Positions 17,330 to 25,436 of a stretch of DNA of 64,000 bases are shown piece by piece (the stretch's first letter is position 1; each line of letters starts with the position of its first letter). The translations under genes and the position numbers were made by a program. Origin of the DNA: an uncultured Sutterella sp. (GTDB lineage Bacteria > Pseudomonadota > Gammaproteobacteria > Burkholderiales > Burkholderiaceae_F); the NCBI GenBank assembly GCA_900545275.1, contig UQYG01000010.1:1-64000 (forward strand), in the 5' to 3' direction. The notes under the pieces were generated by a model, which had not been told where the DNA came from, made no database searches, and saw only the letters and a list, made by a program, of their open reading frames with translations.

Positions 17330-18718
17330 TCAGCTCTTTTCGCCCGCCAACACCCTTTCGAGCGTAAGGAGTCCGTCGTGCTTCAATACGAGACGCGTGA
17401 CTTCAAAGCGTTCGTGTTTGGGTCGTTCCACACGAATGCGCCGCACGAGATAGACGTGATAGAGCTTGGCGGCGGGAGCGTGCGCGCGTTCGTCGTCTTC
17501 GTCGACGAAGGGCAATTCTTCGAACTGCAGGTCGATCTGATTCGTCCAGGGCATCACGCCGATGCGCGTGATGTCGTACAGGGACGACCGGTTTTCATAG
17601 GAATGGATCCATTCGTTGTGCAGTTCCACGTCCTTGCGGTAAAGGAAGATCGACTCGGCCTCTTCCTGCGCGAAGGGCACATAGTGGGCCTTGGTACGAA
17701 GCGTCAGGATTTCCGGAGGCACTTCGGCACGCTTGACGAAGTCGAAGGACTCGCGGCAGACGCCCACCATGCGTCCGTCGTTGGCGTAGATGAGCTGCCT
17801 GCGCGAGGGAAGCCACCGGCGAAAGAGTTTCGCCAGGCGCGCACGCATCCAGTCCTTCAGGCGGTCCTTGAAGATGTAGGCGATGACGAGCGCGAGAAAG
17901 AGATTCCACGAAAGCGCCCCATACTTCCCCTGCCACAAAAAAGCGACGACCGTGGCGAAGATCATGGATACGGCCGCGGCGATGCCGTAGAGCGACTGCA
18001 GAAGCCACGGATTTCCTTCGCGCATCTTCACGACGAGAAAGAGCTGACTCGATATGAATTTTTTGAGCGACCGCCAACGATAGAGCACGTCTTCGGGCCG
18101 TTGCCAGGAGGCGCTCTCCGGATAATATTTTTCTCGATAGAGCGCGTTCTCGTTGAGAAACGACCGGAGACCGCCGTCGAAATGCGCAAGAAGACGCTTG
18201 CCGTGATACTCGAGAATGGTGGCGAGGTATTCGTCCGCAGCGCGGGCCGTTACGGCCAGGGAAGGCTCCTTCGGATCGGCCGCCGCCAAGAGGAGAGGAC
18301 GACTTGCCGCGATCACTTGTCTCAATTCGTTTACGAGCGTCGCCACTTTCTCCTCCGTGCCCGAGGCGAGCAAGGCCCGAATGCGCCGCTTGAAGGCTCC
18401 CTTAATGAGAAGTGCGTAGCGCTTCAAGGCCGCTTCGCGCTGACGCACGGAACTTGAAGAATCGGCAAGCAGGGCCTTGAGCCGAAGATACTCCTCGCCC
18501 TTCTCCATGAAGTCGGAAAGGGGAAACTTCGGCAGCCGCAGGCGCACGTAACTTTTCAGCGGTCGGCGAAAGTCGGCCTCCGTGTACGTTTCCTTGTTGA
18601 TGTAAAGCGCCGGCGGAAAGAAAAAATAGCTCTCGACACTGTAGCGGCTCCGGGCCACTTCCGGATCGATTTCGATTTCCTGCTTGATTTCGAGCTGTTC
18701 GGCGCTGTGCAGCTTCAT
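17330..18718 (-). CDS. Unknown membrane-associated protein with two central transmembrane helices
   Basis: I do not recognise this 462-residue protein. Residues 1-250 are charged and helical. Two hydrophobic helices follow at about residues 252-295 (LYGIAAAVSMIFATVVAFLW and LSWNLFLALVIAYIF). The C-terminal 160 residues are a soluble beta-rich-looking domain with many aromatic and acidic residues. The start was set at 18718 because the ATG follows GAAGGAAAGC. The frame is open to 18871, but the extra part is Arg/Cys-rich and poor. It is not close to any gene on the same strand. It could be a sensor-less signalling scaffold or envelope protein; function unknown. Confidence 0.75.
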   Translation of the reverse strand: MKLHSAEQLEIKQEIEIDPEVARSRYSVESYFFFPPALYINKETYTEADFRRPLKSYVRLRLPKFPLSDFMEKGEEYLRLKALLADSSSSVRQREAALKRYALLIKGAFKRRIRALLASGTEEKVATLVNELRQVIAASRPLLLAAADPKEPSLAVTARAADEYLATILEYHGKRLLAHFDGGLRSFLNENALYREKYYPESASWQRPEDVLYRWRSLKKFISSQLFLVVKMREGNPWLLQSLYGIAAAVSMIFATVVAFLWQGKYGALSWNLFLALVIAYIFKDRLKDWMRARLAKLFRRWLPSRRQLIYANDGRMVGVCRESFDFVKRAEVPPEILTLRTKAHYVPFAQEEAESIFLYRKDVELHNEWIHSYENRSSLYDITRIGVMPWTNQIDLQFEELPFVDEDDERAHAPAAKLYHVYLVRRIRVERPKHERFEVTRLVLKHDGLLTLERVLAGEKS

Positions 18719-19201
18719 GCTTTCCTTCACAAGCATGGACGACCTCAATAACGTTCTTGCGCGGGACGGCGAAAAGAAGGGACACAAGCAACAAAGTAGC
18801 ACAGCTCGAAGCCGCTCGGCACGAACCCGAAAGGCTTTGCTCTTGCCCGCGTTCATCCATTCCCGATGCATTCGCTTGCTCCCCCTCCCGGAATGCAGGG
18901 AACAATTTTTGTCGTTATTTTGGGTCCATTCTGTCGCTCAACACGTGTTGCCGCCCTTTTCGGAAGGTTCGAGCACCGACGGGACGGACGGAAACATTCG
19001 TTTGTACTGCATAACAACGGGTAACGAAGCTTCGTTGTAAAGTTGATCGCGATCGTGGCGCGATCGAAAACATGCCGGCCGGAGCGCATCCCGCGCCCCG
19101 ACCCACGATTCAGTGCGCGCCGCGAAGCGGAAAAAATTCCGTCTGCTCGCCCCGAAGCAAACCGGTTGCGGCTGCGCACGCACTTTCAGGAGATTTTCGA
19201 T
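18719..19201. other. Divergent intergenic region with a 14-bp palindrome
   Basis: No gene is supported between the unknown membrane protein (minus) and the interrupted cytochrome b gene (plus). AACGAAGCTTCGTT at 19023-19036 is a perfect palindrome, and CGATCG words cluster at 19048-19070. These sites are plausible operators for either divergent gene. Confidence 0.5.
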
Positions 19202-19918
19202 ATGCAGACGACTTTGATCCGCCGCTTTACGACGAGCGACTAACTGACCCTTTTCCTCAATGCGATTGCCTGGATTGCGCTCGGCCTCTCAGGAATCTCC
19301 ATCGGATCTGCCTTGCGTACGGGAGCCGATCCTTCTCACGCGGCATTGGGCACGCACTTCCTTGCGGGTGCGGTACTCACGGTCGTTCTTCTTGTCTACG
19401 TGGTCGGCGCCCAAGGGCGCTTCGTGCACATGCTTCACGAGATTTTCCGCCGCGACCGCCACTTCTTCGCCTGGCTCAGATGCTTCGGCGGCTATCCTCA
19501 GAAATTCCTCGGACTGGCGCTGCGTCCCGGTACCGTACCGCCGCAAGGCCGCTACAACGCCGGACAACGCATTGCCTACGCGGTTCTCATTCTTGCCAAC
19601 TTTGCGCTCGTTGCGTCGGGCGCCGCTCTTTTCTTCCTGCACGACCCGAGAGGTGACGCAAGTCCGGTCTACGAAGCGCTGCGATGGGTCCATTCATCCG
19701 CTTTTGCCGCGAGCCTGCTGATTCTCTTCGCCCATATTCCGATGGGACTGGCGTCGACCGTGTCGCTTCGTGCGCTCCTACGATTTGGAAAGGGCTTCAT
19801 TCCCGAAGTCCATGCCAAAGAAACGGCTTCGCTCTGGGTTGCCGAAGACCTCGAAGTCGAATCTGACCATGGCGATCGAAGAGTACTTCGAGAGCGCGAC
19901 CTGAAAGCGCGGAAATAG
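19202..19918 (+). pseudogene. Formate dehydrogenase cytochrome b (gamma) subunit, interrupted by an in-frame TAA
   Basis: The frame starts at an ATG with a good CAGGAG site and reads MQTTLIRRFTTSD. It hits TAA at 19241-19243 and then continues in the same frame as LTLFLNAIAWIALGLSG for a further 225 codons. The body matches the FdnI/FdhC membrane subunit: LGTHFLAGAVL, the diagnostic VPPQGRYNAGQR segment, and late heme-type histidines in RWVHSSAF and ILFAHIPMG. The His expected shortly after the RFTxxD opening is not seen, which suggests further decay. No formate dehydrogenase alpha or beta gene lies nearby, so it would be an orphan even if intact. A downstream re-start could still make a truncated protein, and a sequencing error is possible. 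Confidence 0.8.
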
Positions 19919-20363
19919 ACGGATTGGTTCGGAGCATCCGGGCCGGAAACATCGACGGTCGAATCTTGCAGGGCGGGCACGTCAAGGGAGTCGGATAGAG
20001 AAAAGCCATTCCAGGTAACGCGGTTCGCCCTGCGGTTTCGGCATCGATTGCCACTTCCCTATACCGTTCAAAGCGATTTCCGGAATACCGGCACTCCTCT
20101 TCCCCGCGGGAGGCGATCGTTGCGAAGCGTGTGTGCTTCAGAGCCGCCGGACACAGGCTGAACATGCGGCCGTCGACGCCTGCGGTTCGGGAAAGGACCG
20201 CGACGAATCGACCGATGCTCGCCAAAGCACGTAAGTTCGCCGGCCGTGAGACGGCCGTCACAGCCGTCCGCCGCCGTCTTCCAGGTCTCCTTCGCACACA
20301 GAGTCCCGAACATGTCAAGTGGGCGAGTGCCTCATCTTTTCGCTTGACACCCGTCCGGCACAC
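19919..20363. other. Intergenic region without a supported gene
   Basis: About 450 bases between the broken cytochrome gene and the terminator of the convergent small secreted protein gene. Short minus-strand open frames exist, but they lack a ribosome binding site, domain or normal composition. Decayed coding remnants cannot be excluded. Confidence 0.4.
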
Positions 20364-20416
20364 AAAAAAGCGCCGAGCGCCGGGTCGTCATCGAGACGAC
20401 TTCAGCGCGTCGGCGC
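20364..20416 (-). terminator. Nested hairpin terminator for the small secreted protein gene
   Basis: GCGCCGAGCGC (20370-20380) pairs with GCGCGTCGGCGC (20405-20416), and an inner GTCGTC...GACGAC hairpin lies between them. On the minus strand the stem is followed by TTTTTTG. Confidence 0.75.
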
Positions 20417-20432
20417 ACCGCATCATTCTGCG

Positions 20433-20819
20433 TCAATGCCGCGGAGGCCCGCCCTGCGGTCCGCGGGCCGGACCGCCGCCGGGGCCGGGCCGCCCGGGAC
20501 CCGCCTGAGGGCCGGGGGCGTGGGGTTGCGGAGGTTGAGCTGGCTTCGGCGGTTTCGGCGGCTGCGGCGGACGAGGCTTTCTCGCCCGTTCGCTCAGAAA
20601 CCTGCGGTACTCGTCCACCGAATAGCGGCGGCCGTCATACCACCAATGGTGCCCGTCCCAACGGCCTTCACGATAGTGTTCACGAATGTAGTCGCGCGTA
20701 ATCGCATCGGCGACGCCCCGCAGAATGCTCGCGAGGAGATCGTCGGAAGCCTTCGCGCCCGTGGCGGCAAGCCCCAATGAAGCGCCGGCAAAGAGAAGAA
20801 GAGTTCGACGTCCGATCAT
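20433..20819 (-). CDS. Small exported protein with aromatic His/Trp core and Pro/Gly-rich tail
   Basis: This is a 128-residue protein of unknown function. Residues 1-25 form a signal peptide with twin arginines (MIGRRTLLLFAGASLGLAATGAKA), so Tat or Sec export is possible. A helical segment leads to WDGHHWWYDGRRYSVDEYRRFL, which is rich in Trp, Tyr and His and suggests a surface or metal-contact motif. The last 45 residues are a low-complexity PPKPP / GPGRPGPGGG tail. The ATG at 20819 follows AAAGGAAAC at normal spacing. It has its own terminator and appears monocistronic. Confidence 0.75.
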   Translation of the reverse strand: MIGRRTLLLFAGASLGLAATGAKASDDLLASILRGVADAITRDYIREHYREGRWDGHHWWYDGRRYSVDEYRRFLSERARKPRPPQPPKPPKPAQPPQPHAPGPQAGPGRPGPGGGPARGPQGGPPRH

Positions 20820-20917
20820 GGCGTGTTTCCTTTGAGTGTTGACTGAACGCACGTTCACTATACAAGAGCCTGCTCAGACCGGGCGTCCCTCTCGTGTCCG
20901 ATTGTTGCCGAGGATAC

Positions 20918-20946
20918 AAAAAGGTCGGACGCCGAAGCGCCCGACC
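20918..20946 (-). terminator. Rho-independent terminator after slyD
   Basis: GGTCGG and CCGACC close a stem extended by GCGC and CGTC, followed on the minus strand by TTTTTG. It ends the DUF805-DUF805-slyD transcript. Confidence 0.8.
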
Positions 20947-20977
20947 CACAGATCTTTACCTTCTCTTTACCTTCGCG

Positions 20978-21607
20978 TCAGCGGATAATGCGCGGCGCCT
21001 TCGCGAGCTTCGCCATGGAGCTCGTATCGGGCTCGGCCGCCTGACGGTTTTCCAGCATGCGGTCCATTTCCTCGTCGGAGAGATCTTCTTCGTCGTCCTC
21101 GGCGACGAGCTTGTCGGCCACCTGCAGGAAGCCCGGAACGACCGGACGTTCTTCGAGGCCTTCCGATTCGTCGGGTTCCTCGACCTTGAGAACTCGGATC
21201 GCAAACTGCAGACCGATGCCCGCCAAAGGATGATTCGCTTCGAGAACGGCCTTCCCGTCGGCGACGTCGGTGACGCGCCAGAGACGTCCGTCCGAAACGA
21301 CGCCGGGGACCTCTTCAAAAACGAGACCGGGCACCACCGTGGCGGGGTCGCCGAGATTGGCGACGTCCGTCATCACGATCGCGTCGCAGTCGTATTCTCC
21401 GAAGGCGTCATGCGGTTCGAGATGAATCGTGAAGCCTTCGCCCGGGAAACGCCCCTCAAGCGCGGCTTCGATCTTCGGGAAGATGTCGCCGTGGCCGTGC
21501 CAGTAGGTGAGCCCCTCTTCGGGGCTCTCTTCCAAAGTTTTTCCCGTCATGTCGGCCATGCGGACCCAGAGCGTGACGAGGCGATTGTTTTCAACAGCGA
21601 GTGACAT
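20978..21607 (-). CDS. slyD: SlyD-like FKBP-type peptidyl-prolyl cis-trans isomerase
   Basis: This is a 209-residue prolyl isomerase and chaperone. The FKBP part contains LTYWHGHGDIFPKIEAALEG, then PHDAFGEYD. An inserted flap (IF) region follows, and then the return strand LEANHPLAGIGLQFAIRVLKV, which is the SlyD order. The C-terminal 60 residues are acidic (EEDLSDEEMDRML) rather than the His/Cys-rich nickel tail of E. coli SlyD, so a metallochaperone role is doubtful. The ATG at 21607 was preferred over the GTG at 21616. The start overlaps the end of the upstream DUF805 gene by 17 bp, so translation is probably coupled. Confidence 0.88.
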   Translation of the reverse strand: MSLAVENNRLVTLWVRMADMTGKTLEESPEEGLTYWHGHGDIFPKIEAALEGRFPGEGFTIHLEPHDAFGEYDCDAIVMTDVANLGDPATVVPGLVFEEVPGVVSDGRLWRVTDVADGKAVLEANHPLAGIGLQFAIRVLKVEEPDESEGLEERPVVPGFLQVADKLVAEDDEEDLSDEEMDRMLENRQAAEPDTSSMAKLAKAPRIIR

Positions 21608-22010
21608 GATGTTCACGGTTTCGGCGGTCGGGCCAGCCCGTGGGGGCGTTCCGACCGGGAAAAATAAAGAAAAAAAGCAAGGCGATTATATTCAAGACGG
21701 GCACAAGGAGCAAAAAGGCCCAGGCGCCCGACAGTCCCATGTCGTGCGCCCGGCGCGCCGAGGCCGCCATGAGCGCGATCACCCAGAGGTCGATCAGTAC
21801 CGAAGCGACGGGAATGAGTTTTTCGAAAGCTTCGTCGGAGAGCCACTCGGCGGTCTCAAGCGGCAGCGTCGCCCAATAGAAGGCGACGGCGACGATCGCA
21901 AGGAGGGCCGCCTCCCGCAGAAAGGTTCTCCGGTCCGAACGGGCGTTCGGATCGTAGACCGCGAGAAAGAAGCGCCCGATGTGCGCGAAAACTTCAGTCG
22001 CCCATCTCAT
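21591..22010 (-). CDS. DUF805 family membrane protein (short form)
   Basis: This 139-residue DUF805 protein has three or four transmembrane helices. The typical SARRAHDMGLSGAWAFLLLVPVLN signature precedes the terminal helix and is followed by FIFPGRN. Its ATG overlaps the last 17 bp of the preceding DUF805 gene, and its own end overlaps the slyD start. The three genes therefore form a tightly coupled unit. An open frame extends far upstream of 22010, but that part only shadows the other gene. Function unknown for the family. Confidence 0.82.
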   Translation of the reverse strand: MRWATEVFAHIGRFFLAVYDPNARSDRRTFLREAALLAIVAVAFYWATLPLETAEWLSDEAFEKLIPVASVLIDLWVIALMAASARRAHDMGLSGAWAFLLLVPVLNIIALLFFFIFPGRNAPTGWPDRRNREHHVTRC

Positions 22011-22716
22011 GGATGCGTCGCTCCAGTCGGCAGAAGACCTCGTCGGAGAGTTTCCCGCTGCGAACGAGCTTGCGAAGCTTCTCCACCGTCTGCACTTTGA
22101 GCTGGAGTCGAATCGTAAGGTTTTCCCCCTCCAGATCCCCCTCGAGCTTTTTGAGCAGCGCAAGCGCCTCGGGCGGCAGGTCGTCTTCGTCCCGCATCGT
22201 GAGGCGGGGCGCAACGTCCGGCGCGTTGATTCGGGGCGCACCGGCTTCAACGGAGTCCTTCTCGGCGGCGGTCCCGCTCGGACGGTAAACCCCGTCATAC
22301 ACTTCGGAATCGACGCCCCCGAAACGGTTGCGGCCCCTGCGGCCCGGCCAGACAAAGAGAATGAGCGTCACGATCACGTTGATGCCCGGCAGCAGCAGAT
22401 AGAGGGACGCAATGCCGTGGTAGCCGATGTCGTGGAGCCGGCGCATCACGAGCATCCAATACCCCCAGAAGAGAAACCATGCGGCGAGCAAGAGTCCCGC
22501 GAGCGCGGCGTACTCTTCGAGGCTTGCGACGAAGGTCACCTGAATGTCCTGCGTCGTCACCCACGCCACGTAGTGCTCAAAGGAGAGCCCGTCCTCGGCG
22601 AGGTAGGAAAGAAGCCCCGAAAGAAGGAGAAAGAGGAGCGTTCCGAGGACAAAAGCCCCCCGCCCCGCGCGGCCCGCGGCCGTAAGCGAAAAAATCGAAC
22701 GGAAGGTATCGGCCAT
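21994..22716 (-). CDS. DUF805 family membrane protein with C-terminal helical tail
   Basis: This 240-residue protein opens with the DUF805 pattern (AAGRAGRGAFVLGTLLF). It has helices at about residues 20-42, 68-90 and 105-125, and the motif MRRLHDIGYHGIASLYLLLPGINVI. A cytoplasmic tail follows, ending in a SHOCT-like short helical stretch (LRKLVRSGKLSDEVFCRLERRI). It is the first gene of the overlapping unit DUF805, DUF805, slyD. The two DUF805 proteins share only the family core, so this is an old duplication or a hetero-oligomer pair. Function unknown. Confidence 0.83.
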   Translation of the reverse strand: MADTFRSIFSLTAAGRAGRGAFVLGTLLFLLLSGLLSYLAEDGLSFEHYVAWVTTQDIQVTFVASLEEYAALAGLLLAAWFLFWGYWMLVMRRLHDIGYHGIASLYLLLPGINVIVTLILFVWPGRRGRNRFGGVDSEVYDGVYRPSGTAAEKDSVEAGAPRINAPDVAPRLTMRDEDDLPPEALALLKKLEGDLEGENLTIRLQLKVQTVEKLRKLVRSGKLSDEVFCRLERRIHEMGD

Positions 22717-22738
22717 GAAGAGTTCCCATCCCCGCTAA

Positions 22739-22781
22739 AGAGAAAGGCGCGCGGCTTCTCGAAAAGGGAAACCGCACGCCT
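22739..22781 (-). terminator. Rho-independent terminator after bamC
   Basis: AGGCGTGCGGTTTC pairs with GAAGCCGCGCGCCT on the minus strand, with few mismatches, around a loop of about 10 nt, and runs into TTTCTCTTT. It lies between bamC and the downstream DUF805 unit. Confidence 0.75.
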
Positions 22782-22802
22782 CTCGAAGGGTCCGAAAGGA
22801 CC

Positions 22803-23975
22803 TTAACGCAGCTGTTCGGCGAGCAACGTCAGGATCGTCGGCGCAACGCCCGTCTTGTCGGGATTGCCTTCGGCGTCCACGACGGTGAGGCGCGTCTGCG
22901 CGCCTTCGTCCGAGAGGACGATGCGGTAGGACGGCGCATCGACCGGGGTGTCGGAACCGAAGACGTTTTCAAACCAACCGCGTTCTTCCTTCTTTGCTTC
23001 TTCGTACTTCTGATCAAGATAGCGGACGACGTAATAGCCAGCCGCACGGTCTCGGTCGGTGAGTTCGAAGCCCATGCGGTCGATGACGAGGCCGACCGAG
23101 CGCCAGGCGCGGTCGAAGGCTTCGTTGATCACGACGGCGGAAACCGTGCCGTCGGCGGCGCGTTCGATTTCGCTCAGAGCACGCGTCGGAAGGTTCTGCA
23201 GTTCCTTGGCGATCTGCTCCTTGTCGACGGGTTTGGCGTCCGGGTTGAACTGCGCGTCGATGTAGACGGCGAGGCGCTGCAGCATTTCGGCTTCGAGCGT
23301 TGGATCGGTCGGACCGGGCTGCCAGATCGTGGTGTCGCCTTCCTTGCCCTTCACCACTTCGACCATCGAGCGGTGCGTCAGGAAGAGGTCCGTCTGACCG
23401 TCTTCGGTGCGTTCAAGACGCACGCGGTACTGGTCGCGTTCGCTCGTCGAATAAACGAAGTCGAGGACCTTGCCGATCGTGCCGCGGATGAAGTCCTGCG
23501 GGAGACGGGCCTTGTTTTCGGCCCAGTTCGTTTCCATGAAGCCCGTGCGGGCGTTCTGCTCGCGAACCGTCAGACCGACGGAGGGCCAGAAGTCCTGAAC
23601 GACGACCCAGAGGTCTTCGGCGGGGGCGTTCACGCGCAGCCAGCGCTGCTGACCGTCGCGCATCACCTTGGCGACGACCGTCGGAGCGACGATCTGCGCG
23701 GCGGGGGTCGAACCGTTCGTGTCGGTCGCCTCCTGAGCGCGGCGCGCGGCCTCGCCGCTTGCCGTCACGACGGAGGGGCGGGTCGGAACGTCAAAACGCC
23801 CGTCATTGCCGATCGGCGTCATGTCGGGCGGAACTTCCAGATTGGCACGCGTCGAAGAGCTTTCGTACTGAACACTCTCCTGATTGAACACGTCCTCCAC
23901 GCCGAGAACGGAACAGCCGCCGAGCGTAATGAGCACCGGGGCGAGCGTCGTGAGGCAGAGCGTATTTTTCTTCAT
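22803..23975 (-). CDS. bamC: Outer-membrane assembly lipoprotein BamC
   Basis: This 390-residue lipoprotein is a non-essential part of the BAM complex that folds beta-barrel proteins. The N-terminus ends in the lipobox LITLGGC, so Cys21 would be lipidated. An unstructured stretch with EVPPDMTPI follows, as in BamC. Two helix-grip domains follow, including LRVNAPAEDLWVVVQDFW and VVINEAFDRAWRSVGLVIDRMGFELTDRDRAAGYYVVRYLD. The gene stands alone, with an A9 run just before the AAGG ribosome site. In many beta-proteobacteria bamC follows dapA; here it follows a methyltransferase gene. Confidence 0.87.
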   Translation of the reverse strand: MKKNTLCLTTLAPVLITLGGCSVLGVEDVFNQESVQYESSSTRANLEVPPDMTPIGNDGRFDVPTRPSVVTASGEAARRAQEATDTNGSTPAAQIVAPTVVAKVMRDGQQRWLRVNAPAEDLWVVVQDFWPSVGLTVREQNARTGFMETNWAENKARLPQDFIRGTIGKVLDFVYSTSERDQYRVRLERTEDGQTDLFLTHRSMVEVVKGKEGDTTIWQPGPTDPTLEAEMLQRLAVYIDAQFNPDAKPVDKEQIAKELQNLPTRALSEIERAADGTVSAVVINEAFDRAWRSVGLVIDRMGFELTDRDRAAGYYVVRYLDQKYEEAKKEERGWFENVFGSDTPVDAPSYRIVLSDEGAQTRLTVVDAEGNPDKTGVAPTILTLLAEQLR

Positions 23976-24087
23976 GAAAAAACTAACCTTTTTTTTTGGA
24001 AAAGTCCGCGCCCCGACGAAGGGGGCGCGACAAAACGGTGTGCAAAGTGTAGCAAACTTCGCCTGCGCCTAGCGGGATTCAGAAAAA

Positions 24088-24101
24088 CGAAAACGTTTTC
24101 G
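24088..24101. promoter_or_regulatory. 14-bp perfect palindrome upstream of bamC
   Basis: CGAAAACGTTTTCG is perfectly symmetric and has the CG-centred form common to LacI/PurR-family operators. It lies about 113 bp upstream of the bamC start and just after the methyltransferase stop. No LacI-family gene occurs in the window. Confidence 0.35.
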
Positions 24102-24123
24102 ATCGTTTCGCCCGACGCGCGCG

Positions 24124-24699
24124 TCACGAAGCGCCGAGCGGCTCCACGAGCCGCATGCAGGGGCCGGGCTTTTGCCAGACGATGCGCTCGACGGCCAATC
24201 CCCTCGACGTCTCCCCGCTCTCGAACGCGATGATCCGCGCACCTTCGGGCGTAAGATGCAGTAGTTCTCCCTCCTCCAGAAAGTGGGCCGAACGCGAGGG
24301 CCGCCCCCAAAGCTCCCTGTTGGCGCGGGTGAAGGTTTCCGTGACGAAGTGCCCGCCCGGGCGGAGGCTTTCCCAGAAATGCGGGAAAAGCGGCCGATGC
24401 AGATAGTTCGTCACGACGATCGCGCCGAAGCGCTCGGGCGCGTAGGGCCAGGGCTCGCCCTCGAGATCGCGGCACTCGAGCGTGAAGTTTTTCGTCCCGA
24501 CGAGGGGTTCGAGGACCGAGACATCGCGGTCGACGGCGAGCACCCGATGGCCCGTGAGGAGCAACCACGCCGTGTGGCGTCCTTCGCCCGCGGCGAGATC
24601 GAGCACCTCTTCGCGGGGATCAAAAAGCGGTGCGAAACGCTTCACCCAGGCCGAGGGCCGGCGCATGGCTTCGCAGGTGGTGCGGGGGAGATTCTCCAT
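24124..24699 (-). CDS. Class I SAM-dependent methyltransferase
   Basis: This 191-residue Rossmann methyltransferase carries the SAM-binding motif I VLDLAAGEGRHTAWLL, the acidic end of strand 2 in AVDRD, and a motif-IV-like IVVTNYLHRPLF. The fold resembles TehB and Methyltransf_11 proteins. The substrate is not evident. It lies 7 bp downstream of the M50 protease gene on the same strand and is probably the last gene of the minus-strand run creA, yciV-like, M50, methyltransferase. Confidence 0.85.
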   Translation of the reverse strand: MENLPRTTCEAMRRPSAWVKRFAPLFDPREEVLDLAAGEGRHTAWLLLTGHRVLAVDRDVSVLEPLVGTKNFTLECRDLEGEPWPYAPERFGAIVVTNYLHRPLFPHFWESLRPGGHFVTETFTRANRELWGRPSRSAHFLEEGELLHLTPEGARIIAFESGETSRGLAVERIVWQKPGPCMRLVEPLGAS

Positions 24700-24706
24700 G
24701 TCGGCC

Positions 24707-25360
24707 TCAGACGATGAGATTTACGAACCAGTTCGCGAAGATGAGGAAGGGCTTGAGGAAATAGGAAAGCAGCCCCGTCGCCATCAAAACGAGCAGGATG
24801 AAGATCCCGTAGCGCTCCATGCGCTCGAACTCGACAGACCACCGGTAGGGAAGAAACCCGTTCAGAATCCGCCCGCCGTCCAGCGGCAGGATCGGCAGAA
24901 GATTGAGCGCCATCAGGATGAAGTTCACCGAAATGCCCGCAAGGCACATGTCGATGAAGAACCCCCCTCGCAGTCCCGCAAGAAGCAGGATCTTGAAGAG
25001 GATCGCCCAGAAGACGCCCTGCAGCAGGTTGGCGGCAGGTCCAGCCGCCGCGACCCAGACCATTCCCCAGCGCGGGTCGCGCATGTAGCGCGTCACGACG
25101 GGAACGGGCTTGGCCCAGCCGAAGATCATGCCGCCCATTCCCGCGAGGCTCGAGCCCACGAGCATGATGAGAGGCAGAACGATCGTCCCGAAGGGATCGA
25201 CGTGCGGGAGCGGATTGAGCGTCACGCGCCCGAGCATGCGGGCCGTGTGGTCGCCGAACTTCGATGCCATCCACCCGTGGGCGGCCTCGTGCATCGTGAT
25301 GGCGAACAAAAGCGGAATCGCGTAGACGCAAATGGTTTGAATGGTGTGACCAATGTCCAT
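24707..25360 (-). CDS. Site-2-protease-family (M50) membrane metalloprotease
   Basis: This 217-residue polytopic protein carries the zinc motif HEAAH (MHEAAHGW, residues 23-30) in its first helices. The second M50 motif, NLLPILPLDGGRIL, lies near residue 170 and supplies the third ligand Asp. About six hydrophobic segments are visible, and no PDZ domain is present, so it is the compact M50 type rather than RseP. Such proteins cleave substrates inside the membrane; the target here is unknown. It overlaps nothing and sits 7 bp before the methyltransferase gene. Confidence 0.88.
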   Translation of the reverse strand: MDIGHTIQTICVYAIPLLFAITMHEAAHGWMASKFGDHTARMLGRVTLNPLPHVDPFGTIVLPLIMLVGSSLAGMGGMIFGWAKPVPVVTRYMRDPRWGMVWVAAAGPAANLLQGVFWAILFKILLLAGLRGGFFIDMCLAGISVNFILMALNLLPILPLDGGRILNGFLPYRWSVEFERMERYGIFILLVLMATGLLSYFLKPFLIFANWFVNLIV

Positions 25361-25436
25361 GGAAAATGTTTGCGGCCTCTTTCAATGAGAATCGAAGAAG
25401 CCGTCTCCTCAAAAAATTGTTGTATCGGGCTTTTCG

